From assembly GCF_002234675.1 (NCBI RefSeq), contig NC_019879.2:11405464-11469463 (forward strand): a stretch of DNA of 64,000 nt, written 5' to 3'. Position numbers and translations under genes: made by a program. The DNA comes from Oryzias latipes (Eukaryota; Chordata; Actinopteri; Beloniformes; Adrianichthyidae). The notes under the pieces were generated by a model, which ran no database searches, was not told where the DNA came from, and worked only from the letters and a program-made list of their open reading frames with translations. Below are positions 12,001 to 21,699 of the stretch, piece after piece; within the stretch, counting starts at the first letter, position 1, and every line of letters begins with the position of its first letter.

Positions 12001-13122
12001 TGGAGTTTGTCAACAAACAGCCTCATGATTTAGAGAGTGATTGGAAGAAAGTGCTATAGTCAGATCAAACCAAAATGGAGCTCTATGGCAACAACTCAGC
12101 CAATCGTGTTTGGAGGAAGAGAAATGCTGCCTATAAACACCATCCCCACTGTCAAACATGGAGGTGGAAATATTATGGTCTTGGAGTGTTTTTCTACACA
12201 GGGCTACTTCCCCATGTAGATGGGAGGATGGATGGAGCCATGTACCGTCAAATCGTGAGCGAGACCATCCACCAGGACACTTAAAATGGGATGGGTGGGT
12301 CTTCCAACAAGAAAATGATCTAAAACATAAAGCCAAGCCAGCCAAGAAATGGCTAAAGAAAAAGCATATCACGCTCATGGAGGGGGTCCAGCCAGTTTCT
12401 GGACCTCAATCCTATAAAAAAAAAACTATAGAGAGCTGAAGCTCAGAGTTACCAAGCAACAGCCACAAAATCTAAATAATTATAAGTCATTTGAAAGAAG
12501 ATGACAGACCGTCGTTTTTTCTTAATTGGGCAAACTTATAAAACCAGCTAGGGATCAAATACTTACCTCCTCCACTGAAGCTATGTTTGTTTTAAATTTA
12601 TAAGCATCTCCCTAAAATGTGATCCATTACAATGTTAAAAGTTAAGAAAATTTACTATTTTCTTTACTGCAGTGGGAGCCAAACATTTTGAATTTTTGTT
12701 TTGCATGATCAACATTGTCAAAATTGATAAATGCCTGTGTAAAAAAAAACTTAGAGAGTTTGTGTATGTGTGTGTGGATGGTTGGAGGGCGTTGTAACAA
12801 ACTTCCAAATCTGAATTTTTACTCTTAAACGTTTCCATCCATGTTCAAAATATATTTAACTAATGCATGAATAAAAAAAAAAACAAGAACCGCAACTTAG
12901 ATTTTTATGTTGATGTAATTTATCATTTGACTGTAAGTAATGAAGAACTTTGACTTGATTTTTGCAAATGAAAGATCCCATTTCTTTACACTAATGATAT
13001 GAACTTTATATCTTCAGGAAATGTGTGAGCTCATTCCCAATGATGAGCAGCATTTGTCAGCAAGGAAGGAGAGGAGGGATCAGCTTCTTATGCAACTGTC
13101 CAAACTGAAGAAAGACCAGTGA
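1..13122 (+). CDS. CRYL1: CRYL1, lambda-crystallin homologue / L-gulonate 3-dehydrogenase (5'-partial)
   Basis: Cytosolic NAD-dependent dehydrogenase of the 3-hydroxyacyl-CoA dehydrogenase family; it oxidises L-gulonate to 3-dehydro-L-gulonate in the uronate/pentose route. Coding exons: 1-56, 1270-1396, 2420-2581, 2799-2894, 5082-5180, 8526-8634, 10821-10927 and 13018-13122 (TGA). All junctions are GT-AG and the phase is continuous: 861 nt, 286 residues. The human protein has about 319, so roughly 33 N-terminal residues with the GxGxxG nucleotide-binding loop lie upstream. Visible landmarks are the VKIYD strand end, the SSSTS motif, catalytic-type SHPVNPPYY followed by VELVPHP, GFAINR, and the C-terminal [21 protein letters not shown] helix region. 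No stop or frameshift is seen, so the gene looks functional. The introns are filled with transposons. Identity rests on my memory of the family; the match is strong throughout. Confidence 0.93.
276..310. repeat. 14-bp perfect hairpin
   Basis: Left arm ATCATAGACTGTAA at 276-289 pairs perfectly with TTACAGTCTATGAT at 297-310 across a 7-nt loop. It lies within the transposon starting at 263. It is more likely transposon structure than a gene regulatory element. Confidence 0.85.
301..429. repeat. Tandem array, 32-bp unit, four copies
   Basis: Units start at 301, 333, 365 and 397 and appear identical by eye. Each begins AGTCTATGATCACATA and ends in CTACCACACCA. The units abut without spacers. The first unit doubles as the right arm of a hairpin at 276-310. 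Confidence 0.9.
2055..2260 (+). repeat. tRNA-derived teleost SINE fragment
   Basis: Degenerate copy of a very common fish interspersed repeat. The segment near 2130-2200 carries the shared core (GTGGAGTTTACATGCTCTCC, then a GTGGGGGTTTTCTCTGG-like block and CCTCCCACAACCCAAA). The same core is seen at 25600-25965 and 60725-60955. No coding role is likely despite open frames through it. Confidence 0.6.
3277..4583. mobile_element. hAT-type DNA transposon (CRYL1 intron)
   Basis: Starts CAGGGGTGGGCAAAC at 3277 and ends GTCTGCCCACCCCTG at 4583, giving inverted ends of the hAT type. It is flanked by 8-bp duplications ATGTAATA and TTGTAATA (7 of 8 match). Length is 1307 bp with no intact transposase. 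A second repeat end (GAGGGAACACTGTA near 3720-3734, TcMar/Tigger-like) is nested inside. The right half is related to the truncated copy at 14240-14512. Confidence 0.75.
5640..5905 (+). repeat. tRNA-derived SINE, plus orientation
   Basis: The head resembles a tRNA promoter: an A-box-like GTGGCTCGGTTGGTAAGG and a B-box GGTTCGATTCCCGG near 5686-5699. A conserved body follows (CACTGCCTCC..., GGGGATGGGTCAAATGCGGAG) and a GAATTTCCCCATTGAGGGA-type tail. The same element lies reversed at 9662-9930. It is an RNA polymerase III-type retroposon in a CRYL1 intron. Confidence 0.7.
6245..6470 (-). repeat. Teleost SINE fragment, reverse
   Basis: Contains the block GGGTCACAGGGCTGCTGGAG, then CCTATCACGGCC and GACATCCTGGACAGGTCGCC. 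This is the 3' half of the same SINE seen complete at 25600-25965. The copy is degenerate and 5' truncated. Confidence 0.55.
7195..8000 (-). pseudogene. Tc1/mariner transposase pseudogene (CRYL1 intron)
   Basis: Read on the minus strand from about 7990 down, the translation starts [18 protein letters not shown]. It continues through a helix-turn-helix region with in-frame stops, then [14 protein letters not shown], and ends with a [16 protein letters not shown] stretch near 7200 that corresponds to the DDE catalytic tail. It is broken by stops and frameshifts, so it is a dead Tc1-like relic. Its terminal repeats probably lie near 7060 and 8290 but are too decayed to fix. Confidence 0.75.
9190..9490. 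repeat. Degenerate teleost retroelement-like repeat
   Basis: Contains blocks typical of a widespread fish repeat, such as GCTCCTCTGGGGGAATCC, CAGGCCAGCCAAGAGACGTG and GAGCAGCGGCTCTCCTTCGAG. I read it as a decayed LINE-derived fragment, but the family cannot be named with certainty. It lies in the CRYL1 intron next to the reverse SINE at 9662. Confidence 0.4.
9662..9930 (-). repeat. tRNA-derived SINE, reverse orientation
   Basis: Reverse copy of the element at 5640-5905: tail AATTGGTACTTTATTGATCCC at the left, body GGAGCAGTGAGCTGCAG, and the reversed B-box GGGAATCGAACCCTGG near 9859-9874. A short ATA microsatellite at 9665-9677 marks the tail end. Confidence 0.7.
10200..10588. mobile_element. 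hAT-like element remnant (one end)
   Basis: Ends in GGCCCTTTGAGAAGTACAGG followed by TTGCCGACCCCTG near 10588, which looks like a hAT terminus similar to the one at 36491-36503. I could not find a matching left end, so boundaries and class are tentative. Confidence 0.35.
11379..12577 (+). mobile_element. Tc1-like transposon relic carrying a MITE
   Basis: Ends are CAGTGGAAGGAATAAG at 11379 and its complement-type TACTTACCTCCTCCACTG at 12577. TA precedes the left end. Plus-strand remnants of a Tc1 transposase run from about 11880 to 12420 ([15 protein letters not shown], then a [16 protein letters not shown] stretch, and a [23 protein letters not shown] motif typical of the DDE domain), with frame breaks. 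The element at 40941-41570 is a short relative. A 205-bp MITE sits at 11536-11740. Confidence 0.8.
11536..11740 (+). mobile_element. 205-bp piggyBac-like MITE, copy 1
   Basis: Starts CCCTTGTGCTATCC and ends GATAGCACAAGGG, flanked by TTAA on both sides (11532-11535, 11741-11744). TTAA duplication with CCC/GGG ends is the hallmark of piggyBac-type elements. It is too short for a transposase. It is nested in the Tc1 relic. Confidence 0.75.
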
Positions 13123-13349
13123 GAGCGCCATCATCAAGAACAACTTTATAATAAATGCACACATTTATAGATCAATAAGGACTTTAATTGATTGTAAGGG
13201 AAAACCTCAAAATACTGCATTTTGAGGTGGTAAAATTCTACTTTCTCAGCAATCTAGAGTGTAATTCATGAAGGATTTGATTCTCTTTTAAAGTTTTCTA
13301 AAATGTGGGAAGCATTTGTAATGTGATGCTGTTAAGATATTGTTTTCTC

Positions 13350-13355
13350 AATAAA
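13350..13355 (+). promoter_or_regulatory. Likely CRYL1 polyadenylation signal
   Basis: An AATAAA lies about 230 bp after the CRYL1 stop codon on the coding strand. It is the best-placed canonical signal downstream of the gene; an overlapping-type variant also occurs near 13149. The exact cleavage site cannot be read from the sequence. Confidence 0.5.
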
Positions 13356-13853
13356 TTCAGTTCAGTCTTTCATTGTAATTCCACATTGTCAATGTAACAT
13401 TACTGCCACATTTTTGATCAGCCTTCATAAATAATCAATTGTGATTTTTTTTAATTTACACATAGAACATGACAATGAATACCTTTCAGGTTTTCAAAGC
13501 CTCTTCCAATGGAAGTTTTTTTTTTTTTCATTTTTTTTTTTTTCCGGTTCCGGGTTACACAGCAGGACGCGTGGCGTGATTTTCCCCAAAAAAAAGAGCT
13601 GACCATGCCCTCGAAGAAACCCCAGGAATACGAATTTGCAATTTGAACATTTAATTTGCAATTTAGAATTCAATGTAAAAATTACAATTCAATCTGAAAA
13701 ATATTAATATAAATAAAAGCAAAATCAATTGCATTTTAAATTGTTATGGGTTTTTGGTACCTCAATTCAAATGAAAATGCATTTTAAAATCTTCAATTTA
13801 ATTTTGAATATGGTCATGAAATTCTAATTTTGCAATTTACAACTCAATATTAA

Positions 13854-14058
13854 CCCTTGTGCTATCCTAGGCACTTTAACGCTGGGAGTTGGGTCATCTA
13901 GACCCACTAGACATTGCACTGAACCTTTTTTCTTCAATGATTTGTGATCTTTACTGGTGTCCATGGATTACATGAAATCTTTCCACCTTTATCCACCTTT
14001 GTCATGGTAGGGAGAACACGTCAATGTAAGGGTGGGGTCATCTAAGATAGCACAAGGG
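13854..14058 (-). mobile_element. 205-bp piggyBac-like MITE, copy 2
   Basis: Same element in the opposite orientation. The left flank is TTAA; the right flank has decayed to ATAC. It lies in AT-rich sequence (about 13615-14110) made of degenerate TTGCAATTTA-type motifs downstream of CRYL1. Confidence 0.7.
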
Positions 14059-14239
14059 ATACAAAAGGCATTTTAATTCCTTGTTTGTTTTAAATTCATT
14101 TTAAAGTTTTAAAGCTAAAAACTAAATTGACTTTTTTGTAGGTGAAGAAAGTTATTCTGCTTTCATGTGGTGTTGGAAGATTTGTTCTTTTTCTAATATT
14201 CATGTATGTTGTTCAAGTTGGACGGTCATTTTTCACCTC

Positions 14240-14512
14240 AAAAACGTTCCACTGAGGGACATCAATCCATTGGTGCAATTCGCACTAAAATGAGAGAAAA
14301 AGCCAAAGTTTTGAAATAGAAACTCCAACGTTTTCAGTTTTAAAATATCTATTAATTTTCAATCAAAATTAAAGCATGTTTTTGTCCAGATTCCATGTTA
14401 TTTCTTGCTCTAATGAGAAGGATTATACTCCATGCTTCTGCTCCTGGTCCAGCTCTTTTTAATTTTAGAACCCATTGTGGCCCATGAGTCAAAAGGTCTG
14501 CCCACCCCTGGT
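14240..14512. mobile_element. Truncated hAT element; left duplication breakpoint inside
   Basis: Matches the right half of the hAT at 3277-4583: an AAAATGAGA...AAAGCC...TTTTGAAATA block, the TTTGTCCAGATTCCATGTTA block, and the GTCTGCCCACCCCTG terminus at about 14512. The start of the 5259-bp duplicated unit (14362) falls inside it. The part from 14362 on is repeated at 19621-19771. Confidence 0.65.
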
Positions 14513-14886
14513 CTAGAGTGTGCGTTGAGAGGAGTCTGCCTCACCAAAATGTGCTGTTCTATTAGCAAGCCAGATGTTTTATTTATTTAACTTTTACTTT
14601 ACCAGATGAATCAATTGAGAACAGTTTCTCATTTACAATGATGACCTGGCAAAATGACCCACAAGACGTAAAACAAGCAAATACAAAAATAGACAAAAAA
14701 AGAAAACAATACATATTTATCCATGACATGCATTCGTATCAGTGTTATACAGCAGTGAAAGTGAGATTATAAACAGTTGAAAGTTGATTTATATTGCTTT
14801 TTTTCTTTTGTTAATGTTAAAAGATACAATTTTAGGTATACTTAGCACAATTTTTGTAGATACTGATCTTATTTAAAGTCACCGCA

Positions 14887-14888
14887 GC

Positions 14889-14940
<52 letters not shown>

Positions 14941-14945
14941 GTGTG
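14887..14945 (+). repeat. TG dinucleotide microsatellite
   Basis: About 28 TG units with one CG interruption, adjacent to the end of a Tc1 element. An equal-length copy lies at 20146-20204 in the second duplication unit. Confidence 0.95.
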
Positions 14946-14948
14946 ATA

Positions 14949-16440
14949 CAGACCAAAGTTTGGACACACCTCATTCAAAGAGTTTTCTTTTATTTCCATG
15001 ACTATGAAAATTGTAGATTCACACTGAAGGCATCAAAACTGTGAATTAACACATGTGGAATTATATACATAACAAAGAAGTGTAAAACAACTGAAAATAT
15101 GTCATATTCTAGGTTCTTCAAAGTAGCTACTTTTTGCTTTGATTACTGCTTTGCACACTCTTGGCATTCACTTGATGATCTTCAAGAGGTAGTCACCTGA
15201 AATGGTCTTCCAACAGTCTTGAAGGGGTTCCCAGAGATGTTTAGCACTTGTTGGTCCTTTTTCCTTCACTCTGCGGTCCAGCTCACCCCAAACCATCTGG
15301 ATTGGGTTCAGGTCTGGTGACTGTGGAGGTCGGGTCACCTGGTGCAGCACACCATCACTCTCCTTCTTAGTAAATAGCCCTTACATGGCCTGGAGATGTG
15401 TTTGGGGTCATTGTCCTATTGAAAAATAAATGATGGTCCAACTACCCAAACCGGATGGAAATAGCAGGCTGCTGCAAGATCCTGTGGTAGCCATGCTGGT
15501 TCAGTATGCCTTCAATTTGGAATAAATCCCCAACAGTGTCACCAGCAAAGCACCCCCACACCATCACACTTCCTCCTCCATGCTTCATGGTGGGAACCAG
15601 GCATGTAGAGTCCATCCGTTCACCTTTTCTGCGTCGCACAGACACAGTGGTTGGAACCAAAAATGTCCAATTTGGACTCATCAGACCAAAGCACAGATTT
15701 CCACTGGTCTAATGTCCATTCCTTGTGTTCTTTAGCCCCAAAAAGTCTCTTCTGCTTGTTGCCTTTTAACAGTAGTTTCCTAGCAGATATTCTACCATGA
15801 AGGCCTGATTCACGCAGTCTCCTTATAACAGTTGTTGTATAAATGTGTCTGCTGCTAGAACTCTGTGTGCCATTGACCTGCTCTCTAATCTGAGCTGCTG
15901 TTAACCTGCCATTTCTGAGGCTGGTGACTCGGATGAACTTATCCTCCGGAGCAGAGGTGACTCTTGGTCTTCCTTTCCTGGGGCGGTCCGCATGTGAGCC
16001 AGTTTCTTTGTAGCGCTTGATGGTTTTTTTGACTGCACTTTGGAACACTTTCAAAGTTTTCCCAATTTTTCCGACTGACTGACCTTCATTTCTTAACCCT
16101 TGTGCTATCTTAGATGACCCCACCCTTACATTGATTTGTTCTATCTACCATGATAAAGGTGGATAAAGGTGGAAAGATTTCATGTAATCCATGGACACCA
16201 GTGAAGATCACAAATCATTGAAGAAAAAAGGTTCAGAGCACTGTCTAGTGGGTCTAGATGACCCAACTCCCAATGTTAAAGTGCCTTGGATAGCACAAGG
16301 GTTACATTGGATGGGTTCTGTGGTTCTGAGTTCTTTTCTTTTGTTGAGTAAGTCATGTCAACAGCAGGTCAGCAGGTGATCTGTGATCTTGGTGGATCAG
16401 GGGATCATGGAAGGCTAACAGTCTCAAAGTGACAACTTGG
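14949..16440 (-). pseudogene. Tc1-like transposon relic, copy 1
   Basis: Begins with the Tc1 terminus CAGACCAAAGTTTGGACACA after TA at 14947-14948. The minus strand encodes a broken transposase: helix-turn-helix LRNEGQSVGKIGKTLKVF and KGRPRVTS near 16095-15950, the DDE region with LDQWKSVLWSDES, then MKHGGGSVMVWGCF, and PPQSPDLNPIQMVWGELDR near 15290. Frames change near 15640 and 15400. A 205-bp MITE interrupts it at 16097. The far terminus is not found, so the 5' end is truncated and the right boundary approximate. Confidence 0.8.
16097..16301 (+). mobile_element. 205-bp piggyBac-like MITE, copy 3
   Basis: CCC/GGG ends as in the other copies; left flank TTAA at 16093-16096, right flank TTAC. 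Inserted in the Tc1 transposase frame. On the minus strand the MITE end supplies an ATG and the residues MGSSKIAQG, fused in frame to the Tc1 helix-turn-helix remnant. Confidence 0.8.
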
Positions 16441-16932
16441 TGAATTTCTAGACATTTTGTTAGGTATGCCTTTTCCATCAAGATTTAATTTTTTACATCC
16501 AGTTGAAATAAAAACACAATCATTATTTAGCATTTATGTTTTGTAGGAATCCAAACTTCCAGATATGTAGAATACACTCTACTCAGATTGCTACCAACAA
16601 AAATAATTACTGGAAAAAGCTAAGTGTGTGGCATGCAAATAGGGCCAGAGGATGTCATTGAAGTTTAAAACAAAGAATATTTTGTTGGAAAAAAAAAAGA
16701 CAGAACCACCAAACTTTATACAGTGATGCACAATTCATGTTTGTAGAAAGAAAAGTTCTGCCTTTGCAATGCTGGAGATTTTTGTTTTGCAGCTTCCTGG
16801 TTTTGAATGATGCACAGAAAGTATTGGTTGGAAGATTTGGCACAACTAAACTACATTTTTGCTCACTAAGTAAACTTTAGGTCTGTAGATCCGCCGCATG
16901 TCATAAAGCTGGAATCCTCTCAGACTGGTTTC

Positions 16933-17178
16933 TTGAACATGACAATGACTTCACTGGACTTAGATGATCTCCAGCCACCAGATTTAAACCCAATAGAGAA
17001 AATTTGGGATGTGGTGGAACTGGAGATTGGCATCATGGATATTCAGCAGACAAATCTGCAGCAACTGCATGATGCTATCATGTCAATATGGCCCAACGTC
17101 TCTGCAGGAATGTTTCCAGAACCTATGGCACCAAAGATTAAGGCAGTTCTCAAGGCAATAGGGGGTCCAATCCAGTAG
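16933..17178 (+). pseudogene. Tc1-like transposase C-terminal fragment, copy 1
   Basis: Plus-strand frame with LQPPDLNPIEKIWDVVELEI, then TNLQQLHDAIMSIWPNVS and a RIKAVLKA-like tail (KIKAVLKAIGGPIQ). This is the C-terminal end of a Tc1-type DDE transposase from a different family than the neighbour at 14949. Only the tail is recognisable; upstream sequence to about 16500 may be its eroded remainder. Confidence 0.75.
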
Positions 17179-17687
17179 TAGCAATACTCTTCATAGGAAA
17201 AGAAAAGCTCAGATTTCAGCAGCTGAAAGTTTCCATGAGAGCAGAATTGCTTTTGTATGAAGAAAAATCAAATCCCGCATTTGATGTTCAACCAGGAATA
17301 TCCAGCAGAACTTGGGTTTCTGCTCTACAACTCGGAGAAATTGTAATTTTCATCAAATGCTAGAATAAATTAACTTAAGTTAAAAGTCATTCAAAACTAA
17401 AACCCATTAAAATAAAGATGAGAGATGATTTTTTATTGGAAAACACAACATTTGATTTATTATCCTACCAAACAGCCCCTACTGACTATCAAAGTCACAT
17501 ATTTTAGATTTATAAGATGTTTGACATTTTTTTCTGGAAAAACGTCAATATTTGCTCCTTCAATGAGCAGTCATGAAAGAGCATTCTGTTGATTGAAGTG
17601 AAAGTCTCTTCTCCTGCTGCTCTGCATCGCCTAAAAAGACGATCCTTATTTGCCAAAGACAGTCCCTGCTCGAATCAGGCCAAGAGT

Positions 17688-18209
17688 TCAGAGACACAGC
17701 AAGCTGGACGGGTAGTTGACGAAACATCGGAACTCGTTGGAGAGGTTTCTGTTGTGCCGGGGCTCAAAGCTGCACATTTTAACATCCAGCAGCTCTTTGG
17801 CGAGATTCTCCATGATGGCTCCTGTAGCAGAGCAGAGCAGAGCAACGGTTAGTTCAGACAGACACGCGAGACTGACGGAACAGCGTGCAGGCTCAGGTCA
17901 GGGAGCCCCCTCTTCTCACCTGTGCACAGCAGCACTTTGCCTTTGCTCAAGTACTTGATGGTTTCGGCCACTTTGCTCAGACACTCCTCGGACAGGTACG
18001 GCGGGTCGGCCAGGACGATGTCGAAGCTGCGTGGCTCCACACTCACCGGGAGAGACAGCGGCTGGTTGTAGTCGTAGAAAACGTAGTCCTCTCTGTAGGT
18101 GGAGAAGCGGCGGTCGAACTCCAAGACGACGGCAGTGACTCGCTCTGAACCGTCCACCACGCCCTGCTTCAGCTTCTGGTACACACTGGGCGCGCTCACA
18201 CAGGCTATC
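17688..18209 (-). pseudogene. Duplicated EEF1AKMT1 exons 3 and 4 (extra copy)
   Basis: Exon 3 copy at 17920-18209 and exon 4 copy at 17688-17821 appear identical to 23179-23468 and 22947-23080, with intact splice sites, stop codon and a downstream AATAAA (minus strand, 17432-17437). There is no copy of exons 1-2, so this cannot make the protein alone. It lies downstream of the complete gene's own stop and likely poly(A) signal. It may be an unused 3' duplicate, an alternative terminal exon pair, or an assembly artefact. Reading frames are undamaged, so the event is very recent if real. Confidence 0.85.
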
Positions 18210-18395
18210 CTGAGAGAAGGAGCGCCGACAGACATGTTTGAAGGTCAGAGAACCTCAACGTAAAGAAAACATCTGCTGACAGGGAGAAAATCTGAAGAGG
18301 CTGAGTGAATTCATGAAATACCCCTCAGCCAAAAGGAGGTCACTTCAAGTTTATTGTATTAAATAATATTAAGTATAACATGTATACTATAGAGC

Positions 18396-18553
18396 ACAGG
18401 TGCCAAACTCCAGACTTCGAAGGCCAGTGTTCTACATGTTTTCCAACTAACCTGCCATTGTAGCTTCTCATTGGCTGAACACACCTGATAAAGATTATTT
18501 ATTGCAGATGAAGCAGGATTTCCAAAAACCAGTAGGATCCTGGAGACCCCTGT
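18396..18553. mobile_element. hAT-type MITE, 158 bp, copy 1
   Basis: Ends ACAGGTGCCAAACTCCAG and CTGGAGACCCCTGT, flanked by TATAGAGC and TATAGACC (7 of 8 match), as expected for hAT. It lies in the intron upstream of the duplicated exon 3; the second copy is at 23655-23812. Confidence 0.7.
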
Positions 18554-18920
18554 TATAGACCATGTACCTGTAGTGTTGAGAAGTATACTAACTGAATACT
18601 TCTTTAGACTAGTTTGGAACATTTTAAGTTTACAATATGTAGATAGTAAATAAAAAGTAAACTTCAGGTATACTGCCTCACTTTTAACACAGACTAGTAC
18701 ACTGAAATAGACTACTTTTTGCTTAGGAATACCAAAAACACTTTTACTAAAAAGACTTAAGTTCCTTGTGACTGCTGCCCATTTCATCACGTCAACCTAG
18801 AGTTGACGTCAGCGTTTCTCCCACAAAAACAAACGACATCCAAACTTTTGCAAAGATGGATATGCATATTGTGTATAGAAAAGCAAAGCGTTTTGCTGAT
18901 CACCGCTAGCTTTACAGAGA

Positions 18921-18921
<1 letters not shown>

Positions 18922-18954
<33 letters not shown>
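18922..18954 (+). repeat. GT microsatellite
   Basis: About 16 GT units, giving apparent Cys-Val or Thr-His peptides in open frames. Repeated at 24181-24213 with the same length. Confidence 0.9.
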
Positions 18955-18956
<2 letters not shown>

Positions 18957-19225
18957 GCCTGGGGGCAGAGCTGGCAGAACAGACTCTTCCCAGAAGGGGC
19001 TTTTCTCACTGATCCACGTCACAATGTGAGGACACGCACATTTTTGTGGGTTGGGAGGGGCTGGTGCTCAGAGCGCAGGTTTTTTTTAGAGGAATACTCA
19101 GAAATGCGTGAACGGATCAAAATACTCAAAATCAAAATACTACTACTTTTTGAGAGGAATTAAAATTATTATACACATAAAAGCTCAAAAATCTGATGTT
19201 GTATGGTATAGGAGTTTATTCAAAC

Positions 19226-19620
19226 AAGGGCTGCACGATATGAGGAAAACTTGCGATATGCGATATTATTGATCAATATGGCGATAACGATATAATTTGC
19301 GGTATATAAACAAATAGAAAAATAACCAAAAACATCATTCCCATTTCACTGCAAAAGTTTAAAATTTATACTCCAAATGACCCTCATCGACACAGGTGAC
19401 AATCGTCTAACATAATAGGCCTCCATCTGATTGGTAAACAATGGGTAAGCGTCCATCTGATTGGTCAAAACATAAAGGGATTTATTTGATGCGTTAAATG
19501 CTTCAAGCTGCCATAAGATTGTTTAACACATTTTGGGTTTATGATTTATTGCGATATTCACCGTCTTTCGCGATATGCATATTGCAGAGCTGGATATTGC
19601 GATAACGATAAATTTGCGGT
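19226..19620. mobile_element. hAT-type element truncated by the duplication junction
   Basis: Starts AAGGGCTGCACGATATGAGG after ATTCAAAC, as in the complete copy at 24485-24895, but is cut at the junction 19620/19621 before its right end. The internal sequence is rich in GCGATA/CGATAT motifs. Confidence 0.75.
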
Positions 19621-20147
19621 ATCAAAATTAAAGCATGTTTTTGTCCAGATTCCATGTTATTTCTTGCTCTAATGAGAAGGATTATACTCCATGCTTCTGC
19701 TCCTGGTCCAGCTCTTTTTAATTTTAGAACCCATTGTGGCCCATGAGTCAAAAGGTCTGCCCACCCCTGGTCTAGAGTGTGCGTTGAGAGGAGTCTGCCT
19801 CACCAAAATGTGCTGTTCTATTAGCAAGCCAGATGTTTTATTTATTTAACTTTTACTTTACCAGGTGAATCAATTGAGAACAGTTTCTCATTTACAATGA
19901 TGACCTGGCAAAATGACCCACAAGACGTAAAACAAGCAAATACAAAAATAGACAAAAAAAGAAAACAATACATATTTATCCATGACATGCATTCGTATCA
20001 GTGTTATACAGCAGTGAAAGTGAGATTATAAACAGTTGAAAGTTGATTTATATTGCTTTTTTTCTTTTGTTAATGTTAAAAGATACAATTTTAGGTATAC
20101 TTAGCACAATTTTTGTAGATACTGATCTTATTTAAAGTCACCGCAGC

Positions 20148-20199
<52 letters not shown>

Positions 20200-20207
20200 G
20201 TGTGATA

Positions 20208-21699
20208 CAGACCAAAGTTTGGACACACCTCATTCAAAGAGTTTTCTTTTATTTCCATGACTATGAAAATTGTAGATTCACACTGAAGGCATCAAAACTG
20301 TGAATTAACACATGTGGAATTATATACATAACAAAGAAGTGTAAAACAACTGAAAATATGTCATATTCTAGGTTCTTCAAAGTAGCTACTTTTTGCTTTG
20401 ATTACTGCTTTGCACACTCTTGGCATTCACTTGATGATCTTCAAGAGGTAGTCACCTGAAATGGTCTTCCAACAGTCTTGAAGGGGTTCCCAGAGATGTT
20501 TAGCACTTGTTGGTCCTTTTTCCTTCACTCTGCGGTCCAGCTCACCCCAAACCATCTGGATTGGGTTCAGGTCTGGTGACTGTGGAGGTCGGGTCACCTG
20601 GTGCAGCACACCATCACTCTCCTTCTTAGTAAATAGCCCTTACATGGCCTGGAGATGTGTTTGGGGTCATTGTCCTATTGAAAAATAAATGATGGTCCAA
20701 CTACCCAAACCGGATGGAAATAGCAGGCTGCTGCAAGATCCTGTGGTAGCCATGCTGGTTCAGTATGCCTTCAATTTGGAATAAATCCCCAACAGTGTCA
20801 CCAGCAAAGCACCCCCACACCATCACACTTCCTCCTCCATGCTTCATGGTGGGAACCAGGCATGTAGAGTCCATCCGTTCACCTTTTCTGCGTCGCACAG
20901 ACACAGTGGTTGGAACCAAAAATGTCCAATTTGGACTCATCAGACCAAAGCACAGATTTCCACTGGTCTAATGTCCATTCCTTGTGTTCTTTAGCCCCAA
21001 AAAGTCTCTTCTGCTTGTTGCCTTTTAACAGTAGTTTCCTAGCAGATATTCTACCATGAAGGCCTGATTCACGCAGTCTCCTTATAACAGTTGTTGTATA
21101 AATGTGTCTGCTGCTAGAACTCTGTGTGCCATTGACCTGCTCTCTAATCTGAGCTGCTGTTAACCTGCCATTTCTGAGGCTGGTGACTCGGATGAACTTA
21201 TCCTCCGGAGCAGAGGTGACTCTTGGTCTTCCTTTCCTGGGGCGGTCCGCATGTGAGCCAGTTTCTTTGTAGCGCTTGATGGTTTTTTTGACTGCACTTT
21301 GGAACACTTTCAAAGTTTTCCCAATTTTTCCGACTGACTGACCTTCATTTCTTAACCCTTGTGCTATCTTAGATGACCCCACCCTTACATTGATTTGTTC
21401 TATCTACCATGATAAAGGTGGATAAAGGTGGAAAGATTTCATGTAATCCATGGACACCAGTGAAGATCACAAATCATTGAAGAAAAAAGGTTCAGAGCAC
21501 TGTCTAGTGGGTCTAGATGACCCAACTCCCAATGTTAAAGTGCCTTGGATAGCACAAGGGTTACATTGGATGGGTTCTGTGGTTCTGAGTTCTTTTCTTT
21601 TGTTGAGTAAGTCATGTCAACAGCAGGTCAGCAGGTGATCTGTGATCTTGGTGGATCAGGGGATCATGGAAGGCTAACAGTCTCAAAGTGACAACTTGG
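20208..21699 (-). pseudogene. Tc1-like transposon relic, copy 2
   Basis: Duplicate of 14949-16440 at +5259, with the same frame breaks and the same MITE insertion (21356-21560). It carries no independent damage that I could see. Confidence 0.8.
21356..21560 (+). mobile_element. 205-bp piggyBac-like MITE, copy 4
   Basis: Copy of the MITE at 16097-16301 carried along by the tandem duplication; not an independent insertion. Confidence 0.8.

Larger units (their letters stand above)
14362..19620. repeat. Tandem duplication, copy 1 (5259 bp)
   Basis: Direct repeat of 19621-24879 at a constant offset of 5259 bp; even the TG microsatellites have equal length. By eye I found only two differences: A at 14606 versus G at 19865, and C at 16521 versus A at 21780. 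The outer breakpoints lie inside two unrelated hAT elements and share a 2-bp AT. Contents in order: hAT end, TG repeat, Tc1 relic with MITE, second Tc1 fragment, EEF1AKMT1 exons 4 and 3, hAT MITE, TG repeat, and a truncated hAT. Confidence 0.95.

Noticed and set aside
18359..18790. A 143-codon minus-strand frame (and its copy at 23618-24049)
   Set aside because: It crosses a hAT-type MITE and has no codon pattern or family similarity; identical twice only because of the tandem duplication.
18922..18954. Cys-Val or Thr-His repeat peptides
   Set aside because: They are translations of a GT microsatellite.
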